Shown here one piece after another: positions 56,108-64,000 of a DNA stretch of 64,000 nt. The stretch covers positions 1,708,580 through 1,772,579 of the forward strand of contig NZ_FUZU01000001.1 of assembly GCF_900167975.1 (NCBI RefSeq), written 5' to 3'. Within the stretch, counting starts at the first letter, position 1. Every line of letters begins with the position of its first letter. The stretch is from Ohtaekwangia koreensis (GTDB lineage: Bacteria > Bacteroidota > Bacteroidia > Cytophagales > Cyclobacteriaceae). The translations under genes were made by a program, and so were the position numbers. Under the pieces are notes generated by a model that was not told the DNA's origin, ran no database searches, and saw nothing but the letters and a program-made list of their open reading frames with translations.

Positions 56108-59100
56108 ATGAATACTTCATCTCGTTGCGTATTGATCATCACACTTATTTATATAAGCACTGTATTTTCTTTTGCACAAACTGTCATTACCGGGCCTACT
56201 TTTGTATCGAAAGGTCAAACGGCTACTTATAGTTATACGGGTAGTTCCTCTGTGAGTAATCCTCGCTGGGCAACTGCAAAGCAAGCAGCTACTATAGTAT
56301 CATCAAGTCAAAGTGGATCAACTTATTCCGTTGTGATAAGATGGAATGGGCTTGAGCCAGGCGCTGATCAGGTAATATTTCTAAGTGGGACTACAAGTCT
56401 TGCTCAATTAGATGTATTCGTTAATTGTACATCTCCTCCTGCAACACCTTCTGTAACTTTTACAATAAGTACGAACGTGTGTGGAAACAAAACTATAACT
56501 TACTCGGGTACTCCACCCAGTGGAGTACAATGGTTTTGGCTATCAGCACCTGAGATCTTAAATACTACGAATGCAACTTCAACCTATATTGCAAGTGCCA
56601 GTGGTACTTATTATGTAAGAGCAAAAAGTACAAATGCAGATGAGTGCTGGAGTACCGGGTATGCTCAAATAAATGTAACCGTTAATCAACCGCCTGCTAC
56701 GCCTCCGGCTTTTACGGTATCCACCAATACTTGTGATGCAAAAACATTAACCAGACCAACTGCGATTCCAAATGTATCCTGGTTCTGGCAGGGCACTGAC
56801 TCTCAAGGAACACTTACCGACAACGGCACTGCTACTTACCAGGCAATTGTATCTGGTGTATATTACCTTCGTGCAAGAACCAGCGCAGGATGCTGGAGTA
56901 ATAACTCTTCATCTGCGAATGTAACGGTTGTTACTACACCGGCTACACCCACTACAGCAACGAATGCTACAGCTTTTAAAAACAGTGCAGCAGCAGTTGT
57001 TTCCGTTGGGGCAGTTGCTGGTGCAACTGGGTATAAATGGTACGGACCTTCTGGTATAATTACAAGTGCTACATCCAATGCATATCAGCCCGCTGCGTCT
57101 GTGACTACTGCTTACCAGGTATCGGCAGTCAATCAAACTTGCGAAAGCCCGGGTAAAATAGGTGTATCTGTCACCGTTTTGGCTGACCCGCAAATATCTG
57201 TGCAGAATAATATACCACCGGTTGTTACCATGCGTAAACCGATTACACTTGTTGTTAACGAAGCGTATACAACCTATACATGGAAACGGAATGGTGTAGT
57301 TGTTGGAACGGGATCGACCTTTATGGCAGACCAACCCGGTGAATATATAGTAGTGGTTACGCGCAGTGGAGTATATGGTGAAGGAATATCTGCTCCGCTC
57401 CAGGTACTTTCGGGTACGGATAACCTGGATATGAATTATATCATACGGAATGTCGTGCAGGACGGTTCTGTTACAAATCCAGCTACCATCCCTAATCTTT
57501 TTGCGGAATCCATGATGCAGACGATTCAGTATTTTGATGAGTTAGGTCGACCCATTCAGGAAATAGCGACTCAGGGATCTCCTCTCAAAAATGATCTTGT
57601 GAAACCTGTAAAGTATGATGCCTTCGGCAGAGAAGCTTCACAGTTTCTGCCATACTCAACACAGGAAGGGAGCGGATGGTATAAAGCTAATGCGGTAGGA
57701 ACTAACTATGGAAGCTCGGCACAGAAGGCGTATTATGCGAATGGTTTAGCGGATATAGTGATTGATGACAGCAAGCCATATTCGGATGTTGTCTTTGAAG
57801 CATCACCCTTAAACCGAGTATTGAAAGAATATCAGCCCGGTAGTGCCTGGGGTGCAGCGGGAACCGATAATCCAAATGGGAAAGACAAATATATAGGACA
57901 TGCTTATCTTGTAAATACTCACAGTACAGGCGCTTCCAGTATAGATGAAAAAATCATTGCCTGGAAAATTGATGCGAACGGATTGCCTGTTCGTTATGCA
58001 CAAAGTGCCGGAACCATTGAAGCTGGTGTCTACTACAGCAGCGAAAAGCTATATATAAAGGTAACAACGGATGAGCATAACAATGCGGTGCGCGAATACA
58101 CCAATAAAAAAGGACAGGTTGTTTTAAAGAAAGTACAGGTTGTTTCCGGTTCAGGAAATCTTAACAGCACCACAGATTGGGCTTTAACGTACTATATATA
58201 CGACATACAAGATAACCTTCGCTATGTATTTCCTCCTGAACTAAGCAAGACGCTGCATACGAATGCTGATACCTATGTGATTACGGCAACGGATCTGGCT
58301 AACTGGGCTTTTCAATATAAATATGATAAGCGCAAGCGCATGGCTGAAAAGAAAGTACCGGGAGCAGATTGGGTATATATGGTCTATGACGAACGCGATC
58401 GGTTAGTTTTGACACAAGATGGTAATCAACGTGCCGGTGCCACTAACGCCATCAAGTATTGGACCTTTACCAAGTATGACGAGCTTAATCGCCCGATTGT
58501 TACAGGTATAAAAGATACCACCACAAACATTCAGCTTACGCAAGCGGAAATGCAAAACGTGGTTGATACCTATTATTCTTTAATTACTACCACGAAACCC
58601 TGGCGCAAATATAGCGAGAAGTATATAGGCGCTGCTGCGCGTAACGTTCATGGGTATAGTAACTATTCCTATCCGGTTGTTACCGCTGCGGCAGTGGTTG
58701 ATCCATTCCGATATCTGACAATTACCTATTATGATAATTATACTTTCAAGTCGTTGTGGCAAGATACCTATGGGTATATATCGGATGGGCTAACCGAAGC
58801 GGTAAATGGTGTTACCTATACCCAACCCGGTAGTGAAAATCTGAAGATCATTGGTCAGGTTACCGGAATGAAGGTGAAAGTTTTGGATGGTGGCATTGCA
58901 GGTGGTAACACCTGGCTGAAGGCTGTGAACTATTTTGATGACAAGTATAGAGTCATTCAAACGATTGGTGATAACTACAAGGGTGGATCGGACCGTGCTT
59001 CTAATCTGTATGATTTTACAGGGAAAGTACTAAGAACCAAATCAACTCATATTGAGAATGATATACTCTGGAAAGATTTGGCAGGTGCTACCTTTGCTGG

Positions 59101-62100
59101 TAACTATTTAAAGAATACGGCAGCAAGCAGTGTGTGGGGTAATTCAGGAGCAGCATCTGTTCAAAGTTTACCGGCCAATCAGGATGGTTGGGTTGAATTT
59201 ACTGCTTCTGCTGGAAACGTTCATCTCATGGTAGGTTTATCTGCTCAGAATGCTGACGCAAATTATACCTCTATTGGATATGCTCTATATCTTCGTAATA
59301 CAGGCCTTGTTTCTATATTTGAAGGTGGTGGGTTAAAGAGAGATCTTGGAGCTTATAACGCTGGCGATATATTTAGAATTCAACGAGTAGGTACTGCGAT
59401 CAAATATTTTCAAAATGGTCATGAAATTTATCCCGGGGAATTAACTGTTACTCAAACGCCTTCAAGTTCATCGTTGTTAGTGGATGTATCGATCTATACT
59501 GTTGGAGCTACGGTACTGGATGCAAAAAGTTCGTTTAGTAATTCCAGTCATACTATATCGAGGCATTTCTTATACGACCATGCTGGCCGTTTGAAAAAAA
59601 TATATCACCAGGTAGATGCTCAACCGGAAGTTCTGCTTTCCTCTAATGAGTATAATGAATTAGGACAGCTTGTTGACAAAGGCCTGCATAGTGTTAACAA
59701 CAGTACGCCTATGCAGTCCGTTGACTACCGCTATAACATCCGTGGCTGGCTTACATCCATCAACAACTCGAAGCTTGCCAATGATGGTACGACCAATAAT
59801 GATGCTGGTGATTTCTTTGGTATGAACCTCGGGTATAACGAACGCTTTTCTGAAGAAACCAATACACTCGAAGTTGTATCCGGCTATTCTTTGGATGGCA
59901 ATGCGAACGACCAAAGCACGACTCCGTTGAATGGCACAGTAACAGGAGCCACAACAGTAGCTGATAATACAGGTAATGCAAATAAAGCGTATCATTTTAA
60001 CGGCACTACGAGTAATTATATACGCATTGCTGATTCACAACAGAAGCATTCCTTTATCCAAAACACCGGAAAGTTTACGATTACAGCGTTTATAAAGTTA
60101 GATGATCTGGCAGCGCGTAATATTATTGTTTCCAGTATAGGATCTGGCACCACGAAAGGATTTACTTTCTATTATGAAACAATCGGAGGAGGCTCCGGTG
60201 AGCACCAACTTCGTTTCACGGGCACAGTCGGGCAAGCCAGCTATAATGTAGCACTTGGTGGAAAATATACTATAAATGATTTAAACTGGCATCATGTTGC
60301 TGTGACGGGTGATGGACAGAATATACGCTTCTATGTGGATGGTATTGCGGATGGAAGTGCAACACCTATTCTGTATTATGCTGATGGTAATTCAACGTAT
60401 GAGACTTTGATCGGCTGTAGCTATGACGCCAATGGTGCAAGAACCTTGGGGATGAAAGGTGCGATAGATGAGTTGTACATTTTTGACCGTGCGTTAAGTC
60501 AATTTGAAATTCAAAAAATGGCGCAGCGAGCATCGCTTTCAACGGTTCTGGATAATGGTCAATACAATGGTAATATATCTGCGATCAAGTGGAGCAATCA
60601 GCAGGGTATAGGACCCGTAAAAGAATACGGATATAATTTTACGTACGATGCTTTAAATCGTTTAAGCACAGCGACTCATTCACAATCGAAACAATCGGGT
60701 ATATGGGAGGATGGTCTTTTTCATGAATCCGGTTTGCTGTATGATCTCAATGGTAACATCATGGCGCTTCAACGTAGCTCCGAGCTTGGGTTGATTGATA
60801 ACCTTGCCTATAACTACGGCACAGGTGTAACACAAAGTAATAAACTTTTGTCTGTTACCGATAAGACAGCGAACGCCATTACTAAATTAAAGGGCTTCCC
60901 TGATTTCAATGCAACTGGTACAGACTATACTTACGATGTAAATGGTAACATGACCCGTGACTTGAATAAAGGTATTGGTGCTACATTAACGGATGCTACA
61001 AATCTCATTACCTATAATTATCTTAATTTACCGGAGACCATTACAAAAAGTGGAAATACCATTCGTTATATATATGATGCCACAGGCCGTAAACTTACCC
61101 AGCGCGTTAGTACACTGTTGTCAGTAAAGCAAACGGATTACTCGGGTGAGTTTATATATGAAGATGATCTTCTCCGTTTTATCAATCATGAAGAAGGAAG
61201 AGTTGTAATGTCCTCCGAGAAATTAATGTATACCCATGATGGCGAAAATGCCACTGGACTCACAGCGTTGAATACTACACTTGCCCCGGTTACTCTGAAC
61301 GGAGAGAAATATATTCGTGTAACGTCCAACGGTGCAGTAATAGGTTCGGGAATCTTCCCGATTGGTAACACACTACAGGTTACAGCAGGAGAGAAGTATT
61401 TGATCCGCGCCAAAGGGTATAAGACTGGTGCCAACAATGTTGTTATCCAGTTGAAAAGTAACGCTATGTCAACGGTATTCTATGGTAGCTATCTGCCGGG
61501 TTCTGTTGCAACCGAGTCGTGGATGGAACAAATGTTTACAGTTCCGGTAGGAACAACACAACTTCAGGTTGGTGTAGGGTGGGGAACGGTTACTACGGGA
61601 CAACAATTTTTCCTGAATGAATTTGAAGTGATCAGACTGACAACTGCTGCTCCTGAGTATCAATACAACCTGAAAGACCATCTTGGTAATGTGCGATTGA
61701 CATTTACTTCGAAGCTGGATGTAGAGGCTCCAAAGGCTACATTCGAAGATGCTAATGTGAATACTGAACAAGGACAGTTCTTACGCTATGAGAATGCACG
61801 AAGAGTAAATCATTATTTGTTTGATCACACCAATGGCTCTAGTCCCACTGCAGTTGCCGGAGGAGCACAACGCTTAAGCGGACAAACCAATGAAGTATAC
61901 GGACTTGCCAGGTCTATCAGTGTAATGCCTGGCGATGTTATTAACATGGAAGTATATGCCAAGTATATAGATCCGAATTCATCCAATTGGTCGGCTGCAT
62001 TAAATACGTTGATTACTCAAATCGCCAGTGGTACAACTTCGAACGGAACGGTGATTGACGGAGGAAGCTATACTTCCAGTACCACAGCATTTCCATTTCC

Positions 62101-63313
62101 GGTTGACGCTGCACAAAATACATCCGGCAGCAATGAAGCCGGCCCGAAAGCGTTTTTAAGTTGGCTGGTATATGATCGTAACTATAATCTTATTCCCTCG
62201 AAGAGCGGTTTCAGACAAATGAGTTCTGCCGCTAAAGAAAACGGTAGTGATGTAGCACATGAATTGCTATCCGGCTCGCTTACTATTACAGAGCCAGGCT
62301 ATGTGTATGTCTTCCTGTCGAATGAACAAGGGACTAATCCGTATGAAGTATATTTTGATGACTTTAGAGTGGAGCAGGTTAAATCGCCTGTTATACAGGC
62401 AGAAGATTATTATCCGTTTGGCTTAGTGTTTAACTCATTTAGCAGAGAGAGTTCAGTACCCGATCACACCCTTTACAATAGTATGGAATTACAAGATGAA
62501 TTTGATTTAAAGTTGTACGATTATATGGCCAGACAATATGATCCTGTTATTGGAAGATTTTTATCTGTGGACCCGTTGGCGGATGTCTCAAGACGGTGGT
62601 CCCCTTATGCTTATGCATATGATAATCCAGTGAGGTATATTGATCCTGACGGTATGTTACCAGAAGATAAAAATGGACCCAAAGAATATAAGGATGATCA
62701 CCTTTATATTACAGTCACTTATTCCGAGGGACCGATGTCTCAATCAACCAATACAGTTACTGAAACACATACTACAAGTTCAGGGAAAATCGAAATAGAT
62801 GATGAGGGAAATGAAACTTTTGTTGAGAAGTCTACAACTACAACCACTACACAAGTAATTGGTGCGGACGGAGAAACAGTTTCACAATCGCAAACGACTT
62901 CCAACTCTGAAAAGCGGACGGAGGTAAAAGAAGGTACACAAGCACATTTATTTGGGGCTAATGAGAAAATTAAAGTCAAGGGTAAAGAATTATCTAGTAA
63001 GACAACTACAACTACAACTGATAAATTTAATGCCTCTAATGAGTTTAAAAATGTGGTAACTTTAACTTCAGAATACTCTCGGCTTAATCCTGGATCGAGC
63101 ATTAATCATGCGACTACAGATTATTTTTCAAGTCTCAATAAAAATCAAACAGCCGATGAAGGTATGAGGACTGGTGCTGTGAATACTGGTATGGCATGGG
63201 TTGCATTTGCATCAGAGTCGAAAAAACAGATATACTATGACCGTTTTAATGGTGGAGTATACGTTGATAAAACTAGACCAAAGCCAAAAATGATTTGGCA
63301 TATGGGGAACTAA
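56108..63313 (+). CDS. Giant DUF6443/RHS-repeat surface protein with LamG insert and variable tip
   Basis: A 2401-residue exported protein. After a signal peptide (about 24 residues) come Ig/PKD-like repeats to about 430. They have recurring Cys and WFWxxP-type motifs such as VCGNKTITYSGTPPSGVQWF. A DUF6443-type region follows (about 440-560: YFDELGRPIQEIATQGSP, KYDAFGREA), then YD/RHS repeats. A LamG/concanavalin-like domain interrupts them at about 1257-1474 (NWHHVAVTGDGQNIRFYVDG). The RHS core ends at about 2183 (YDYMARQYDPVIGRFLSVDP, AYAYDNPVRYIDPDGM). The last 218 residues are a Thr/Ser-rich tip with no recognised domain. In polymorphic-toxin systems this tip carries the toxin; whether it does here is unknown. 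Confidence 0.85.
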   Translation: MNTSSRCVLIITLIYISTVFSFAQTVITGPTFVSKGQTATYSYTGSSSVSNPRWATAKQAATIVSSSQSGSTYSVVIRWNGLEPGADQVIFLSGTTSLAQLDVFVNCTSPPATPSVTFTISTNVCGNKTITYSGTPPSGVQWFWLSAPEILNTTNATSTYIASASGTYYVRAKSTNADECWSTGYAQINVTVNQPPATPPAFTVSTNTCDAKTLTRPTAIPNVSWFWQGTDSQGTLTDNGTATYQAIVSGVYYLRARTSAGCWSNNSSSANVTVVTTPATPTTATNATAFKNSAAAVVSVGAVAGATGYKWYGPSGIITSATSNAYQPAASVTTAYQVSAVNQTCESPGKIGVSVTVLADPQISVQNNIPPVVTMRKPITLVVNEAYTTYTWKRNGVVVGTGSTFMADQPGEYIVVVTRSGVYGEGISAPLQVLSGTDNLDMNYIIRNVVQDGSVTNPATIPNLFAESMMQTIQYFDELGRPIQEIATQGSPLKNDLVKPVKYDAFGREASQFLPYSTQEGSGWYKANAVGTNYGSSAQKAYYANGLADIVIDDSKPYSDVVFEASPLNRVLKEYQPGSAWGAAGTDNPNGKDKYIGHAYLVNTHSTGASSIDEKIIAWKIDANGLPVRYAQSAGTIEAGVYYSSEKLYIKVTTDEHNNAVREYTNKKGQVVLKKVQVVSGSGNLNSTTDWALTYYIYDIQDNLRYVFPPELSKTLHTNADTYVITATDLANWAFQYKYDKRKRMAEKKVPGADWVYMVYDERDRLVLTQDGNQRAGATNAIKYWTFTKYDELNRPIVTGIKDTTTNIQLTQAEMQNVVDTYYSLITTTKPWRKYSEKYIGAAARNVHGYSNYSYPVVTAAAVVDPFRYLTITYYDNYTFKSLWQDTYGYISDGLTEAVNGVTYTQPGSENLKIIGQVTGMKVKVLDGGIAGGNTWLKAVNYFDDKYRVIQTIGDNYKGGSDRASNLYDFTGKVLRTKSTHIENDILWKDLAGATFAGNYLKNTAASSVWGNSGAASVQSLPANQDGWVEFTASAGNVHLMVGLSAQNADANYTSIGYALYLRNTGLVSIFEGGGLKRDLGAYNAGDIFRIQRVGTAIKYFQNGHEIYPGELTVTQTPSSSSLLVDVSIYTVGATVLDAKSSFSNSSHTISRHFLYDHAGRLKKIYHQVDAQPEVLLSSNEYNELGQLVDKGLHSVNNSTPMQSVDYRYNIRGWLTSINNSKLANDGTTNNDAGDFFGMNLGYNERFSEETNTLEVVSGYSLDGNANDQSTTPLNGTVTGATTVADNTGNANKAYHFNGTTSNYIRIADSQQKHSFIQNTGKFTITAFIKLDDLAARNIIVSSIGSGTTKGFTFYYETIGGGSGEHQLRFTGTVGQASYNVALGGKYTINDLNWHHVAVTGDGQNIRFYVDGIADGSATPILYYADGNSTYETLIGCSYDANGARTLGMKGAIDELYIFDRALSQFEIQKMAQRASLSTVLDNGQYNGNISAIKWSNQQGIGPVKEYGYNFTYDALNRLSTATHSQSKQSGIWEDGLFHESGLLYDLNGNIMALQRSSELGLIDNLAYNYGTGVTQSNKLLSVTDKTANAITKLKGFPDFNATGTDYTYDVNGNMTRDLNKGIGATLTDATNLITYNYLNLPETITKSGNTIRYIYDATGRKLTQRVSTLLSVKQTDYSGEFIYEDDLLRFINHEEGRVVMSSEKLMYTHDGENATGLTALNTTLAPVTLNGEKYIRVTSNGAVIGSGIFPIGNTLQVTAGEKYLIRAKGYKTGANNVVIQLKSNAMSTVFYGSYLPGSVATESWMEQMFTVPVGTTQLQVGVGWGTVTTGQQFFLNEFEVIRLTTAAPEYQYNLKDHLGNVRLTFTSKLDVEAPKATFEDANVNTEQGQFLRYENARRVNHYLFDHTNGSSPTAVAGGAQRLSGQTNEVYGLARSISVMPGDVINMEVYAKYIDPNSSNWSAALNTLITQIASGTTSNGTVIDGGSYTSSTTAFPFPVDAAQNTSGSNEAGPKAFLSWLVYDRNYNLIPSKSGFRQMSSAAKENGSDVAHELLSGSLTITEPGYVYVFLSNEQGTNPYEVYFDDFRVEQVKSPVIQAEDYYPFGLVFNSFSRESSVPDHTLYNSMELQDEFDLKLYDYMARQYDPVIGRFLSVDPLADVSRRWSPYAYAYDNPVRYIDPDGMLPEDKNGPKEYKDDHLYITVTYSEGPMSQSTNTVTETHTTSSGKIEIDDEGNETFVEKSTTTTTTQVIGADGETVSQSQTTSNSEKRTEVKEGTQAHLFGANEKIKVKGKELSSKTTTTTTDKFNASNEFKNVVTLTSEYSRLNPGSSINHATTDYFSSLNKNQTADEGMRTGAVNTGMAWVAFASESKKQIYYDRFNGGVYVDKTRPKPKMIWHMGN

Positions 63314-63318
63314 ACGTT

Positions 63319-63840
63319 ATGAAAAGAAAAATATTGATTTTATATTTTGTTTTCTGTGTTCTATTACTAGTAACTATACTTTACTCAGTTAGAGAGGTCG
63401 TTGTTAAGAAAAGTGATTTAGAACTTTTGGATGAATATGGGATGAAATACAACTCAAAAAGACATGCTTATAACATACCATTGCTAGAGAAAAATTGGAT
63501 TGTCCATGAGATTGATTCTTCTCATATTTTTTGGAGTGACGTACAGCGACGGGTGGATAAAATTGAACCGTTTCATTTGTATAAAATAACTTTTCTGAAG
63601 AGCGGTAACATTTATAACGAAAAAGATGCTTTCCATTTTGAGACGGACGGCGGCACCGCGTATCGACTAATGATTTGGAATTATTTTAACGATCGAAGTC
63701 TTGATAGTGTACAATTTAGATTGATAACTTACTTTAAGAACCAATATCCTCCATCGGAAACTATGGTGATAACGAAGGAGAAGGCCGATAGTATAATGTT
63801 TAATTGGAAGCAACTGAGTAAGTCATTAAATTTAGAATGA
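63319..63840 (+). CDS. Small membrane-anchored protein, candidate immunity partner of the RHS tip
   Basis: A 173-residue protein of unknown family, started at the ATG at 63319, 5 nt after the RHS stop; the open frame begins at 63295 inside the RHS gene. One N-terminal hydrophobic segment (about 5-25) is followed by a polar domain rich in aromatic residues (IFWSDVQRRVDKIEPFHLYK, FHFETDGGTAYRLMIWNYF). The gene is AT-rich like the RHS tip. A small gene directly behind an RHS tip is the usual place of an immunity gene, but many RHS proteins in Bacteroidota are followed by unrelated small proteins. Function is unassigned. Confidence 0.6.
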   Translation: MKRKILILYFVFCVLLLVTILYSVREVVVKKSDLELLDEYGMKYNSKRHAYNIPLLEKNWIVHEIDSSHIFWSDVQRRVDKIEPFHLYKITFLKSGNIYNEKDAFHFETDGGTAYRLMIWNYFNDRSLDSVQFRLITYFKNQYPPSETMVITKEKADSIMFNWKQLSKSLNLE

Positions 63841-63888
63841 TCCTAACTTTCAAAATTGCTTGTTTAAAGGTAGTAATTTTAATACCAT

Positions 63889-63940
63889 CGATTGACCTGG
63901 ATCGATAGCTTTTCAACTATAGATCACCTGTGGTCAATCG
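63889..63940. other. Long imperfect hairpin after the RHS locus
   Basis: The outer arms CGATTGACC (63889-63897) and GGTCAATCG (63932-63940) are perfect 9-bp complements. Inside, GATC/GATC (63900-63903 with 63922-63925) and ATAG/CTAT (63905-63908 with 63917-63920) continue the stem around one G/A mismatch, with loop CTTTTCAA. It could be a structured RNA end, an operator, or one end of a small mobile repeat. No T-run follows. Confidence 0.45.
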
Positions 63941-64000
63941 TACCTTTACACAGTTACTTAGACGCTACCGATAACGAAATCTGTGACGATGTCATTTACG

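Noticed and set aside
63841-64000. Possible tRNA or attachment site at the window end
   Set aside because: The hairpin does not fold into a cloverleaf, and no direct repeat of a tRNA end was seen.

Overview
This window reads as chromosomal DNA of a free-living Bacteroidota bacterium, most likely of the order Cytophagales. The support is indirect. It carries a very large set of PAS/GAF histidine kinases, a triple-tyrosine propeller protein, a TPR-type kinase and giant DUF6443/RHS surface proteins. Two promoters have the Bacteroidota -7 box (TAnnTTTG). No rRNA, tRNA, CRISPR array, insertion sequence or phage gene was seen.

Positions 1-15,000 are almost entirely signal transduction. After a small membrane protein (low-affinity iron permease family) comes a + strand cluster. 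It holds a sugar-binding-protein/4xPAS histidine kinase, a CheY-like receiver, a NarL/LuxR-type response regulator, a lone GAF protein, a sensorless kinase, a lone HPt protein and a GAF-3xPAS hybrid kinase, so the pieces of a phosphorelay are spread over separate genes. A convergent - strand operon adds a 3xPAS kinase, a receiver and a REC-REC-PAS kinase. The GAF, kinase and HPt genes share a previously unannotated composite promoter element: two inverted repeats followed at exactly 33 nt by CAnnTTTG.

Positions 15,300-28,000 hold a propeller/Y_Y_Y membrane protein with no output domain. Next is the most unusual locus of the window. Two membrane GAF coiled-coil receptors without kinase or enzymatic output are interleaved with a tandem array of small paralogous SpoIIAA-like (STAS/SEC14-type) proteins. 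The array is followed by a multi-TM protein that keeps a histidine-kinase dimerisation helix but has lost the ATPase domain. A GAF kinase faces it on the other strand. This looks like a multi-component sensory array whose output partner is not obvious.

Positions 28,200-34,000 hold housekeeping and stress genes: an AraC regulator, an exported alpha/beta hydrolase, OsmC, a quinone oxidoreductase, a stray SpoIIAA-like paralogue, a diacylglycerol-kinase-type lipid kinase and SurE.

Positions 34,200-50,000 are an alpha-glucan/trehalose cluster. Five overlapping + strand genes encode a GT4 glucan synthase-like enzyme, a GH57 amylase, GlgX, TreZ and a TreY-MalQ fusion; a - strand TreS-maltokinase fusion follows. 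Together they could make, debranch and remodel glucan and release or interconvert trehalose. Between them lie a DUF4142 lipoprotein and an apparently exported acetolactate decarboxylase.

Positions 50,200-64,000 hold a TPR histidine kinase, two giant secreted RHS-type proteins with a non-conserved-looking C-terminal tip, and a small membrane protein directly downstream that could be the cognate immunity protein. The window ends in a long hairpin.
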